Assembly: GCA_037501455.1 (NCBI GenBank)
Contig: CM074859.1
Span: forward strand, 93,258,894-93,322,893
From: Lantana camara
Taxonomy: Eukaryota > Streptophyta > Magnoliopsida > Lamiales > Verbenaceae
Direction: 5' to 3'
Length of the DNA: 64,000 nucleotides
In this document: positions 11,104 through 23,027 of the stretch, piece by piece
Layout: each line of letters starts with the position of its first letter
Position numbering within the stretch: position 1 is the stretch's first letter
Made by a program: the position numbers and the translations under genes
The notes under the pieces: generated by a model
Told to the model about the DNA's origin: nothing
The model's database searches: none
The model's input: the letters and a program-made list of their open reading frames with translations, nothing else

Positions 11104-14100
11104 TGTAGCGCCCCAAACGAAAGGCACCACATCCCCCGCACTATGACCCAAACCCGGTTACGAAATGGAAAGTCCGCACCCGAATCCGAATCATAGTGAA
11201 CGGGAGACCACTCACTCACTGGGCTAGGGGGGAACTAAAACTCGAAACCAAGTAAGTGATACAAGAGTTACGAACGTGCGGAAGCAAAATATGTAATTAG
11301 TCACAAATACAAATAAGATAGGACGAGTTCAACTAGCATAAATTCCTAGTCCCGAAAATTCAACATAAGTCATAATCACAATCACGGGTTCAATCTGTCC
11401 CGAATCAATAGCATAACATAATCATAATCGTACAATGCTCAAAATTGTTCAAGTTTACAAGATGCACGTGACATGACTCAACCTAATCAAAAGACTTGAC
11501 AGACACGACTTCCCGCCTAGCACTCCAAACCTGCAAGAAACTGAAAACAATCCGGGTTCAGTCTATAGGAGACTGGTGGGTATAAAACAGGGCATAAAAT
11601 AAATAGTATTGCAAAATTTAAACACGCCCACATGCAAGCTATAATCTCATGTGAGGTTTGTTTAAATATTTCCCAAGTAGGTGAAAATAATGTAAAACAA
11701 CACTCGGGATTACAACCATCAATTTCATTTATTCATTCAATCATGTGGTCATTAGGTGAGCCCGGCGAGAGGGCGAATTCTCCAACCTTCTCCTCGTGTG
11801 TGCATTAACTATTTCATTCATTCATTCAATCAGTCCTTAGTGATCATACCACATTCATTCATTCGTTCATTAGCGTACATTCAATCATATCATTCATAAT
11901 CATATCATAAAACAAGTTCCAACCTTCTTCCTCCGGGTGGTGGACGGGTTAGCAAGACCCGGCCACCTCAATCATTGACCAAAGGGGGTTCATGAGTTCC
12001 CCAAAGGCACTCAGCTCCCATTCCTCGCTAATCTCCTAGCGAGGGCCGGTATCACCGTTAATATTTATTGGGACTAGTGCACGGGGATCACCATCAGCCC
12101 GAGCTTCCCCGGATAGCCACGTACACATAGTCCCTGGCCCCATAAACAATGTGTTCACTGATCTCGCCAAAACATTTGGTAAGGGATTCATGAAAGGAAA
12201 AAGGGCTTTACGTTGAAAATCATAGACTCTTTTTGAAAAGACTCGATATATATATACACATATATATGATATTTTGGCTTAAAACTTCACATAAGGATAT
12301 ATTGGGGTCATCATAGCTAATAGAAGAGAAACCCACCTGAACGCCTCTTACGGAACAATACCAAGAAGAAAAGAAGACTCAAAGAAGCCTGAGAACCCGG
12401 CATCTCCGCCCTGGAGAAACTGTACAAGGACAACGTAACATGTTCGTGAGACTCAAGACACCAAATGAACCATATATGACGCACGACAATGTATGATCAT
12501 GTTGTGAATGCATAAGAAATGATATTATGTAATGAACACGTTCATGTGCACTATTAATGCATTTAAATCCCATAACGAGCCATTCATTCACTCAAGGAAG
12601 CGTTCATAATCATTTAAGTCATGAATTTCATATAACAATTAAAACTCAAATATATCAAGTTTCAATTATAAAATTAAACAAAACAAAGGCATTTAAGGCA
12701 TATAACCAAGCCATTTGTTCATCCATTCATTCAAGTTCATATATTCAAATTTCATAACAATTTAATCTAAGAATTTCATATTAATTCAATATATATATCA
12801 TACCACTTTAGTTTCATAAATTCACATTCCAATCAAATCAATTCAAGAATTTCACCCAAGGATCATATCACGTATTAAATCACATTTATAATTAGAAATT
12901 AGATAACTAAATACGTTCAATTTAAGATCGAAAATTAAATGAAACAAGAAATAGGTAACAATTAAATTCTATAATTCAATTAATTCAAATAATATTTAAA
13001 CTATAATAAACAAATATATGTATAAAATATTTATATATATTTACATATATACATGCACACGTACTCAGTCATGCATGCAAATCTCATGTATTAAATATGT
13101 ATGCAATTTCATGCACAGCAAACTCCATGCATGCAATATGCATCTAGTTAACAAAACAAGTGCAATTACCGTTCATGCAAGCAACATATAACTTCAACGT
13201 ATGCATGCCTTCTACCCAAATTACATACAGCCTGCAACCTATCACATGTCCACACATAGACAACCATGCATTACCAGCAACACATGCAAGGAAAAAGAAA
13301 GAACAAAGAAGCAGCAGCCCAACGGTTCCAGATCCAATCTCCCCGCCCGGGGACGTCATGCAGTGGAGTTTCTGTAAAAAGGCTCCCCGGCTGGGTACTT
13401 TCATGCACAAAATCTCCCCGGCCGGGGAGATGTATCACAGACGCAAACGCAGCAGCAACACAACTTAACCCCTGTTTTATACATGAAAATGCAATAGCAA
13501 GATGCAACAACTAAAAGCCAATTGATGCAGCAACATAAGTCATGAAAATGCAGCAGTAACTAGCCTTAACATTTCACTAAAACTGACAGCAACAAGCAAG
13601 AAGACGCAGCAGTTGACAGCAGCAAGAAATCAGTCCAAAACAGGGGCAAAACTACGTAAAAACAGGGCAACATCTGATCTTCTTCAACTCAACATGTTCA
13701 GGTCAATTAGGCTATCCAATACGCAGCAAAACAACACCAATTCAACATATTAATCAATCCCAAAGGAAGCTCAACGTGAGATGCAGGCATACGTGACCAT
13801 TTCATGAATTTTCCTCAAAGTGCCAATAATGATATCTCATGAATACTTCAACTACCATGTAATCAATGATCATAAATGAGAAGAGGATGTCAAAACAATC
13901 ATATTCAAGCTTGGAATCACCCAAAACCATCAAGAATCGAAGGAGATCAACACAAAAGCTCAAAACCTGCTATTCACTGAATCAGCCATATACTCATGAA
14001 ACCATGATCAAAATTGGGGATGCATAGCTTAAAATGACACATATTGAATGTATATTACAACCCTAAGCTTACCTTGTGGATTAATGGAGGTTTGGAGGAG

Positions 14101-15029
14101 ATTTGAACTTTGAATCTCCAAGGTGCACAAGGGTTACGGGAAAACTGGAGAGTAGAATGTTTTGGCTGAGTTTTGTTTATGTGATGAAGGTTATCTCGGT
14201 TTTGGGTATTTAAGTCTGGTTAGAGGGTTGAGTTAGGGTTCCAAAGCATCAAACCATGGTTAATTTGGTTAAAGTTTGAATAAGTTATGGTCATTTTATT
14301 AAACTGTGGCAGATTTGGTTTCCGCTTCATGTTTCGGTTGAATTTCGGAGGTTCAAATGGTCTAAGAAAAATATGAGGCTAAGTTCATTAAACTCGAATT
14401 TTCGTTGCCAGTTCAGCGAAGTTGATGAAACTCGAATCCGAGTTTCCTAGCTCAAGATATCAAATACGGAACCAAGGGTGCGCTAATTGCTCGTTAGCCC
14501 CCCGACTTGGTTCCACAATTCAAAAATAAATTCGTTACCACGTCAAACGAAGTTGAAAACGTAAAACGAGCATATAAACATGTTCATAACACATAAATCT
14601 ACAACATACTAAATTTTCATGAATTTTCGATATCAAATCATATAAGAACGACGCACGATTAAAACACTCATGCGTAAACGTAACAATTTCATAACATTTT
14701 AAATTAAATAATAAAATTCAAATTCTATTTTAATTTAATATGCAAGTCAACGTTTAATGATGAAATCTATTAATATAATTAAAACATGATTAATTAACAT
14801 TAATTCTTAATTATCAATTTAAATAAATAATTAACGAAATAAATTAGAGTAAAAATTATAAAATAATAACAATTTATAATAAAATTAAATATTTAACACT
14901 TATAAACAATTAATTCGCGCAATTTGGTAAACACTTATAAACAATTAATCACATTATTAAATAATTTAATTTGCACAATTTATAAACATATACGACATAT
15001 TTGAACGAATGAAAAACCGGGGCGTTACA
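11104..15029 (-). mobile_element. Chromovirus-type solo LTR (LTR3), 3.9 kb
   Basis: The plus strand starts TGTAGCGCCCC and ends GGGGCGTTACA, the same ends as the other chromovirus LTRs, but its body diverges strongly, so it is a different family. Flanks are CCTAA (11099-11103) and CCGAA (15030-15034), a 4-of-5 duplication. No gag, pol, primer site or partner LTR is attached. It contains many ATTCATTCA-type short repeats (11720-11900), AT-rich tracts and the palindrome cluster at 13340-13430. Short ORFs inside it are low-complexity shadows. Confidence 0.85.
13340..13430. repeat. Palindrome cluster in solo LTR3
   Basis: TCCCCGCCCGGGGA (13340-13353) and TCTCCCCGGCCGGGGAGA (13413-13430) are perfect palindromes. 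A decayed copy lies at 13383-13398. The spacer ATGCACAAAAT before the last copy is nearly the same as in the LTRs at 3631 and 9941, whereas the palindrome arms differ. Confidence 0.85.
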
Positions 15030-16562
15030 CCGAATGCCAAAATCAATCAATTTTAAGAATTAGAAGTCCACTCCTGATTCATGAATCATAGACGGAAGCA
15101 AAACATACACACACCACTCGGCGAGAACGAGTGCACAACCTTCCTCCTCCACAAGGCAAAACTCAGAACTTAACGCAAACAAAGGCCTAAATCAAACACA
15201 TACACATACCTCCTTCTCCGGGGGATGGAAGGGTGGCCACCATTCACATCCATCACGATTATACTTCAGGTTCGTGAGTTTCATGACACTCACGCTCAAG
15301 GACTCCGTCCCCCACTAACCTCCTATCGGGTTTCGGGTTGATCCTATAAAGTGGAGAAGTGTACAGGGGTTGCAGCCGGCGACCCCATGGTCGTCCCGGG
15401 TCTCCCATTACACACAACTTTGGGGCCCAAACTTACACTTACACTTATCACGCTTATCTCGCCAAAACATACCACACACACACCAACCCATTTTCAAAAC
15501 AAAGAAATGAAAACATAGCTTACTTATACATAAAAGTGTTTTTCAAACGTTTCATAACAAAAGGGCCAATTCCCACAAAATACAATGGCATCTTCATGAT
15601 TCCTCAACCACCATGCAAAATAAGTTTATATATATCAAGAATGATGTATTGGGATCTAAATACATGCTTCATGCCTAAAGAATTCACAAGAATGCAAGCT
15701 AGGATCATGAAGATGCTCTAAACCCTCACTATTCATACCAACATCCATAACTCATGCAAACCTTGGTGAAAACCTATCAAATTAACTCACCTCTTCAATT
15801 GGAGAAGAAATGGTGGGGAGATGAACTCAAAATCTTCAAAAGTGAATAGTTGCTTCTCTTCTTCCTCTTCTTCTCTTGGGAGCTGAACTTGGGGCATTTT
15901 CTCTTTGTCTTGGGAAGGGGGAGGCCAAAATGCATCAGGTATGGGTGAGAGAGGGGTGAGTTTTGGTGTTAAAAGTCATGGTTAAGCTTAATTGGGGTTA
16001 AAGTGGGGTCCACAAGCTCAAGACTAGTCAAAGGGTGTCTTCTTGTCGCTAAGAGCTCGTTTCGGCTAAAATTAGGAGGGTCAAATGGGCTTAGAAAAAT
16101 ACAAAGTTGGGTTCCTTGGCTTCCTTTCTTCGTATGAGTCCAACGCGTCTTCCAAAATTCGAATCCGAATTCCCGAGCTCAAGTTACGCTTTTTGGAACA
16201 CAAGGTGTGTTAAACGCGTTAGGCCCTCAAGTCCCTCACAAATCCCGTTTTTACAAAACGAGCCAAGAACCACATAAAACAACCTTTAAAACATACAACG
16301 AGCATATAATCACGTTCATAACTCACGTAGTTTGCATATATCAAAAATTCACAAGAAATGAAATTAAATTCGAACACATACAGAGCAAATTACAAGACAT
16401 GTATACGTAAATGTTAAAACTCAAGTTATCAATTAAACAATCAAATTCAAGTAATCACATTAGCATTAAAATAACACAGAATTGCCCAATTAGATAATGA
16501 AAAGCACAAGGAACTCTCTCGTAGAGGCGTACCTGGGATGGCCGGACGAGCTGGGTGTTACG
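15030..16562 (-). mobile_element. Chromovirus solo LTR2, piece 3 of 3
   Basis: This is the rest of LTR2, including a block related to the other LTRs (CTCGGCGAGAACGAGTGCA; GGCGACCCCATGGTCGTCC). On the plus strand it ends CTGGGTGTTACG at 16562, where the canonical end would be TTACA. The duplicate CTAGA follows at once. Unlike its relatives it shows no palindrome cluster. Confidence 0.82.
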
Positions 16563-16690
16563 CTAGAAAGCTTCAATCTACGTAAGTTTCTAAACACCCT
16601 AAGATACAGTACGAGAATTGCAAGCCAATGATCTATCTTTTGGGAAAGAAATTTAATCTTCTGCTGCGTTTTCGAATTCGTTTTTCCACA
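16563..16690 (+). mobile_element. LTR D, right end (Ty1/copia)
   Basis: This completes the copia LTR that begins before the window, starting with the right CTAGA duplication. Its reverse complement resembles the start of the copia LTRs at 17623, 34269 and 62298: a TGTGG/TGTTGG start, a GCAG(C/A)GGAA-like stretch, then a CTTGCAAT stretch. The junction at 16690/16691 is with Tat C gag coding sequence. Confidence 0.72.
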
Positions 16691-17622
16691 GTCCATCGAC
16701 CAGATCTATGGGGTGATGGACTAGAAGCTCCTGAAGAATCCAAAGGCCATTCGAGAAGGCCCGAAGGCTCAGAAGTCGGGGAAATTTTATGGTTACCATC
16801 AGCTATGGGGTAACACCAATGCAAAGTGCAACGCTCTCCCAGATGAGATCAAATGACTCGTCCAAGAAGGGCACTTGAAGGATTTTATGCGCAAGATCGA
16901 CCACTACTCTGAGAAGGCGAGCCGACCCAACGATCGTGAGAGATCAAGTACGAGGTCACCTCCAATGCGATTGGGGAAGAAACCCCTCGAGAGGACCGAC
17001 GACAACCCCCCTACCAATGGCACGATCTTCATGATCATCGGGGGACACGAAGGACGCGACTCAAACGCGGCCCGACAGAGGAACATAAGGAGGACAGCTC
17101 GGGAGCATCATGGTCCCAATAAAGAGATTTTCCGGATCGACCAAGGTAGTGCTTGGTAAAGGCAGGAGATTAGTTTTAGCGAGAGTGATACCCGACCAGG
17201 CCCACATCGGGAGGGCGAAACGCCTAGTTGTCCAATGGTGGTGACCTTAGGCGTGGCTAATTTCAAGGTAACCAAATGCCTCGTTTATAATGGAAACAAC
17301 AAGAACATTATCCTTTACTCTACTCTTGTAAAAATAAAGTTAAATAATTTGAAGCTCGATCTGATCCAAACGCCCCTGTCAGGCATCGGCAGATTGGAGG
17401 TCGTCCCGCTTGGGCACATTCGATTACTCACCTTGATGGAACATTTCCCCGAAGAGTGACCCAAGAGGTCGAATACGTCACTGTAAACATGCCCCTCGCT
17501 TTCAACATAAATTTTAGACGACCTGGTCTCATTCAGTTAAAAGCAATAATTTAGAATTACCATCAGAAGTTGAAAATGGCGACCCCTAATGGGGTCGGGG
17601 AGGTAAAGTTCGATGTCATGGA
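16691..17622 (+). pseudogene. Tat C gag C-terminus and aspartic protease remnant
   Basis: This plus-strand relic of a Tat/Retand-type Ty3/gypsy gag-protease belongs to the same element as the pol at 38180. The first part keeps the degenerate histidine/cysteine region upstream of an LVQEGHLKDFM helix that is usual near the end of Tat gag. The segment 16875-17159 has the hallmark 'GGHEGRDS' linker before the protease. Residues from 17235 follow the protease pattern (VTLGVANFKV...; ...VVPLGHIRL). The catalytic D-S/T-G triplet is degraded to YNGNN, and there are stops. It is cut on the left by LTR D and on the right by copia B, so gag is N-truncated and the reverse transcriptase is missing. Confidence 0.8.
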
Positions 17623-19495
17623 TGTTGGGAAAATGAACAGAAACGTAGTGGAAATTTAAAATTTTCCCAACTAAGCAAGGATCGAATCTTGCAATTCCTA
17701 TTCCCAAATTCGTAGAGATCAAGAAACTCACTTAGTTAGAAGCTTTCTTAACACGTTCTAGCCGCCCAAGACTTCAAGAGAGTAGCCCTCTAGAGAAATA
17801 GTCCACCAACCGCGACCACGATCCGAATAGGGAGGACGCTAGTTCTATATTCGGTGTTTAGGCTCTAGGGTTTAGTGTATAATTTAGAGAAGGAGAAATT
17901 TGCTATCATTATCCCATGGGGTTCGAACCCCTTTATTTGTAAGGCTAGGGTTCAAACCGCTTATCCGTTGTGGAAAATGATTCCAAACTCCTTTTTAGAA
18001 AGAGATCTCTTGCTTGGAGACTCAGTCTCTTACTTTGACCAAAAGTCCACCTTTTGAACAACTTGTTGGGCAAGAATAATAACTAACTCTTTTAGATATT
18101 TTATTTTACTTTATTTATCTTACAATAAATAACTTGAAGACTAATAATATAATTAATTCATAATTAATTATTTATTAGACTTTATTTCTCTAAAATTGGA
18201 CTTTAATTTTAATTCAAAATTAAATTAGAGTCCATTAAATAATTAACACATTAATTATTTAATATACATACAAATACACACACGTGACTTGTCATACACG
18301 TGTTCCACACGCGTGCTTTACACATGTGGACCCCACCATTCTCTTAATGGTTCGATCAACTCATTTAATCAATTCAAGCCTTAACCCACCTGACCGGGTT
18401 GTTATGTTTGTCTCTCTAGGTTCTTAATTCAATTAGCAGTGACCCTAATTAATTAATTCCCTAATTAATTAAAATCAGTCCACAGATCAAACGACCATAG
18501 TCTAGCAACAGGTGTTCGACCCCTAACTGAATAAGAATGTCTTGATTTGATAGAACCTTTAAGTCATTGACATATGTGAGATACAATCCTCCTACGTCCC
18601 ATCTCTTAATCAAGATCTAGGGTAAGGGAATAATTAGAACCCTAATAATCTTGATCTTAATGCTAAGTGCATTTCATATCCATTTGATCTCAATCCAATA
18701 AACTCTTTTCTTGATGTCTTGATCCACTGCCTTGGTCAAAGACTCCTAGATGGCATATGAATGACTTACACAATAAGAGATCATCATCTTGCTAATGCAA
18801 GCGTAGGTCCTTTATCGATTCTATATACTTTCATGTGCCACTTGTGCAACCACAGCATAAGCCTTGAATCAGTTGTCTAAGGCGACACCCTTTAAAGCTT
18901 ACACCTAATAAGACTACAGAGTTAGCTCATAAAGTATCAATGGAACCTCAAGTTTAAGGATCACTTAATCACATCAATGACTCGTGAGATATTTTCTAAT
19001 TAATCTGGAAGTTTCTATTTCCAGATATAGAAACTCCCTTTCCCATTTAGGAATCTTCTCACCCGGGACACCTTAGTGTACCTACTTAGAATATGTAAGC
19101 ACCCCCATGTATTACGCACGTATCAACTATACACTTTGCACCCCACGAAACAAGGTGGTCCTTCTTAAGGGCGTGATTACACGAGCAAGCCTCGAACGAG
19201 TCAGGTTGACACTCTCACTGTCTTTTGGACTCATCGGGGTTGGACTGATTTCTAATCATGACTTATGTAATATAGGGCTCGTCTCATGAACCACTTCACC
19301 TAAATAGTTGAGTCCTACAAGTCATATTGATTAAGGGAGTTCTTATACATGCACAATCAAAAGAAAACACAATCAAACAAGAGCACATAAAGAAGTGTTA
19401 CCTTAATTCGTATTATTCAAAGATTGTCTGTGATTTACAAAAGAAAAGTACTAAAGCTGATTATTACATCGGCTTTCTGGGCACTATTCCTAACA
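17623..19495 (-). mobile_element. Copia B 3' LTR
   Basis: On the plus strand it runs from TGTTGGGAAAATG to TTCCTAACA (1.87 kb). It is minus-oriented, with an inner AT-rich half, ACACGTG boxes near 18280-18330 and a TTAATTAA-rich stretch. The first 440 bases match the copia LTR at 62298 closely, so they belong to one family. The next bases ATCTCCC begin the internal polypurine tract, so this is the 3' LTR of copia B. Its 5' LTR was lost in the deletion at 27268/27269. Confidence 0.85.
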
Positions 19496-19502
19496 ATCTC
19501 CC
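19496..19502 (-). other. Copia B polypurine tract, left half, and target duplication of Tat D
   Basis: ATCTCCC starts the tract that continues at 26043 as ACTTGC, giving GCAAGTGGGAGAT on the minus strand once Tat D and one CTCCC copy are discounted. CTCCC (19498-19502) is duplicated at 26038-26042 around Tat D. Confidence 0.88.
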
Positions 19503-20156
19503 TGATGATGCTGAAAATTAGTTCGCCGGGAATTGATCGGAATTAGCTCCAAACTTCCAACAAATCAGCCAAAAAGTGGGTTCTTCGACATGTTAAGATC
19601 AACAAAAACGTGAGAATACCAGGCGGGAGGAGTTTCCCGCATAGACACTCTGATGCTCAAGGCAATGAGATTGCTTTAGGAAAGGTCATCGGAAATTTGG
19701 GCAGAGGTTCGGTATGTCAAAGTGTGCGTACCTGACTCTGATCAGAAAAAGAGTTAATATACCCTTCGGATTAGGTTAAGGTGCGATTCTCACGGATTCG
19801 TGTGATAGTGGTTAAGAGACGTGTGAACGTGGGTAACTGCCATGCTTGGGTCGGAGCGCACTTGAGGTTGAGCGCTTAGGCGGGGCGCTAGGGTTGAGCG
19901 CACTTGAGGTGAAGCGCTAGGGTTGAGCGCTAAGGTTGAGCGCACTTGAGGTGGAGCGCTAGGGTTGAAAGCACTTGAGGTTGAGCGCAATTGAGGTGGA
20001 GCGCTAGGGTTGAGCGCACTTGAGGTTGAGCGCTAGGGTTGAGCGCACTTGAGGTTGAGCGTTAAGGTTGAACGCAGAGATTGAGCGCTTAGGTTAAGCG
20101 CGAGGGTGGAACGCGAATAAGTGGAACGCTAGACTTAGAATATTTTAGCACTATCA
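19503..20156 (-). mobile_element. Tat D 3' LTR
   Basis: On the plus strand it begins TGATGATGCTG and ends GCACTATCA; it is paired with 25412-26037. The outer half contains the GAGCGC tandem repeat. ORFs that cover the repeat (for example 19790-19990, minus) are repeat artefacts. Confidence 0.9.
19856..20100. repeat. GAGCGC-type tandem repeat in the Tat D LTR
   Basis: Degenerate tandem copies of TTGAGCGCACTTGAGG and TTGAGCGCTAGGG, units of about 13-16 bases, are arranged in varying order. The other LTR has an equivalent array at 25764-25995 with a different copy arrangement, which shows expansion or contraction since insertion. Confidence 0.88.
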
Positions 20157-20191
20157 TTTGCCCCTAACCCCCTCCCCCCCCCACTCCCAGT
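20157..20191 (-). other. Tat D polypurine tract
   Basis: The plus-strand pyrimidine run TTTGCCCCTAACCCCC and the following C10 become a G-rich tract on the minus strand directly before the LTR start TGATAGTGC. Confidence 0.82.
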
Positions 20192-22121
20192 TTCGCGGGA
20201 CGAGATGCTTGGGGAGTAATCGTACCATCCTGCTGCGCCGCTTTTCGATTGAACGTTGCCCTTCCTCGTTCCCCTCAACCTATTAACGCTACGCTCAAGA
20301 GAAGCGCTTCACTCAACCTCTTAATGTTACCCCCAATGGAAGTGCTCATTTCCAACTTCTCAACTTCGCACTGAGTTACTTGAGCTTAGTATTCCCCAGC
20401 GCCCAAGATTGAATAAGTATCAGCTCCTCTACACAAGTTGTTGGACTATTAGCTAAGGATTTTAATTTTATTACAAAGGTGGGCCATGGTAAGTTTTAAC
20501 TCCATTCACCACAGTTACTGCCTAACCCTTCCCAAGAGTCTTGCTTCGTCTCTCACGTTAGGGCAAAGACTGAAATTAAAATTTCATCATCATCTTTCAA
20601 GCTGCTAGCGGCGGTGACCAGGCGACTGTGAATTTAAGCTTTGGGATTCAGTTTTCGGCCGGATCCCTCGAGCTCCAATGACTGCCGGTGATTTCTTGAA
20701 AGCTCAGGCCCGTACCAGATCGTGAGGGTTCCGATTCTCCGCCGTTCATTCTCAAGTTTTTTGCCGACCCCTAGGCTTCATCTTCACGGGGTAGCTTTCG
20801 GCGAGTCCGGTTCGATGAGCCACTTCGCCCTCTAGCTCTGTGACTTCCAGCGGACCGTTTGAGAGTGTGAGGGAGCCAACTTCGCATCAAACTCGTGGCG
20901 GAGTGAGGGCTTCATAGGCGTCGATGGGTGGCGCGCTGTTTATCGCGATAGAGGAGCTGGTTTTGAGCTCACGTCCGCGGCGGGCAGTGTTGGGATTGGA
21001 GTCTCCAGCGAATTCGAGGTTAGATCTGGATCTTTTCCAGCATGATTTGGGGATCTCTAGCAAGATCTGAGATATTAGATCTGGACCAGATTTGAAGTGG
21101 TTGGGCTCTCGGTAACTTTGGCCCAGATTCGGTGAGTTTCTTGACGGTTTCCAGTGACCTTGAGGTGCCGGCGAGGCTTGGCGAGGTCGCGGCTGCACAG
21201 TTTTCCGGTGAGTTTGGGAACCGGAGCTGTTGCATCATTTTGCTTCTTCTTCTCTCTTTTTATTTTTTATTTTTTATTTTTGAATTTTGACTCGGATCTT
21301 GTATCGAAGTCGTGAAATGAAACTGATTATCCGTTGTACTTCCATCAGTGAAATCGCATGGATTGTCTCAAGAAATTTATTACCTTTGGTATCTCCATGG
21401 TTGGAAATAGAACCGATTGATTTAGAATTTCAATGGATAGACTGTTGAGTTTGGTTGTTCCTCGCATTTTGATGATGGAAATGGGATGACTTTTCCTTGA
21501 ATTTTCATGAACGAAAATGAGTTGTTCGCCTCTTGGATTTTTGAATTCCAATAGATGAAATGGAAATGAGATGAGTATTATATCTTGAATTTCTTTGCAT
21601 TTTCTATCTTTTTGAATCTCAATGAATTGGTCGTAGACTGTATTCCAGTGACATGAAATTGCATTAATTGCTTCCTGGGCTTCAACGAATGGCTGCTGGT
21701 TGCATTTCCATGAAATGAAATTGCAATCATTATTCCCTGGACTCCAAAGAATGAAATTGATTTAATTTCCATGAAATGGAATTGCATTTCATTGCTTTTT
21801 TGGACTCTAGCGAATGAAATTGCATTGATTATTGGTGGCATCTCAATGAATAAGCTGGTCCGAATTTTGATGATTCAACCTTGAATTCCAATGGATGAAA
21901 TTGAATCCAAATCTGTGATTATTGCAAAACCGCCACTTGGGTAAATTTGCTTTGAGCTCATGAATTTTACCCTGATACAATCATTATTTGACTGATTTAG
22001 GCCGTAGGGAGCTCGTTCGGCACAGAGCATACCCACTTGGTGTAGAGTGATTCGGCTAATTTTATTTTAGGTAAACTCTAAGCTACCTACTTTGAATTTC
22101 ATCCATAGCGTTAGTCGGGCT
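20192..22121 (+). other. Leader/promoter region of the antisense extra ORF in Tat D
   Basis: This is 1.9 kb without a supported gene. It includes TTTTATTTTTT low complexity near 21250-21280. Between about 21340 and 21900 it has a degenerate repeat zone with many copies of ATGAAATTGCA, CCATGAAATG and similar. An intron in the leader of the extra ORF is possible but cannot be proved. Confidence 0.5.
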
Positions 22122-22994
22122 ATGTCGAGCGGCGGGTCGGATAACCGCGGGGGTATATCGGGATCGAGTGGCCGGGATAATATAACTGATGAGCGAGGCG
22201 CTCGTGTTGCCGAGGCCAATGGGATCAGAGGTGATGTGGTTGTCGAAAACCGGAATTCAGCTTTGCTTGATCCTCATGAAATCCCTTTGGAGATATCTGA
22301 TATAGAGTTTAATGGGTTGAGGCAGCGATTTCATATCTTGGATCATTACGAGATTATCCGTCCTTTGCCTCATCAGCGGATTACCACACCGCCCGAGGGA
22401 GCCATAGCAGTGTACTGTGAGGATTTTGAGGAGGGTCTCCGCTTTCCGATTACACGCATTGCAAGGGATCTTTACAATGTTGTTGGGGTTAGCTTGGCTT
22501 AGTTGATGCCCTATTCACACTCGTTGATACATTGCTTTATCGTGATTATGGAGTGTTTGGGGGAAGAGCCTTTGGTAGCTAACTTTGCCCACTTGTACAG
22601 GATCCAGCGGTCAGCTAGATCGTCCGAAAGTAAACATGGGTGCGGATTTACTTATGTGTCTTCCAACCACGCACCTTTAATAAGGCCATTGGCTTCTCAT
22701 GGAAAGAAGTGGAAGGACCGTTTCGTGTATATTAGGAACACGAAGGATGAGCCGTGAGGCATTTGTGGAAGATGGGTGGTGCGTGGCCGGCCTCGAATTG
22801 CCTGTGATGGTGAAAGAACCATCACGAACGACTCAATAGAGACTTGGAAGAAATTGGGGCAACTACACGCCTCACGTCTTTTGGTTGATGAGATTCTTTC
22901 TTTGACCGGCATATCCCCAATTCCCGCTAAACGTGTCAATCCCCTAGGTAGTCTTTATGTGTTGCATTTGTCATACCATTTGACCCCTAGGTAG
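22122..22994 (+). pseudogene. Antisense extra ORF of Tat D ('putative gypsy type transposon' domain)
   Basis: The frame runs MSSGGSDNRG... through the pattern IRPLPHQRITTPPEGAIAVY, EEGLRFP, a hydrophobic helix and the conserved GKKWKDRFVYI box, and then breaks off. It keeps one phase throughout but has two in-frame stops, TAG at 22500-22502 and TGA at 22755-22757. The pattern fits Pfam Transposase_28 ('putative gypsy type transposon') by recollection. Its place and orientation (opposite to gag-pol, next to the 3' LTR) fit the extra ORFs described for Tat elements. The function is unknown. Related copies are at 44025-46630 and 60406-62297. Its 3' part, normally a coiled coil, is missing because the copy ends at the deletion junction near 22990. 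Confidence 0.78.
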
Positions 22995-23027
22995 TCTTTA
23001 AGTGTTGCATTTGTCATACCATTTGAT
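22942..23027. repeat. 43-base tandem duplication at the Tat D deletion junction
   Basis: CCCTAGGTAGTCTTTATGTG and the following 22 bases are repeated once, starting near 22942 and 22985, with a single A/T difference. It lies exactly where the extra ORF (plus) meets the protease end (minus), that is, where pol should be. Confidence 0.88.

Noticed and set aside
13160..13514. Four overlapping ORFs of 79-102 codons on both strands
   Set aside because: They cover the palindrome cluster of solo LTR3; mutual overlap and lack of domains argue against coding.
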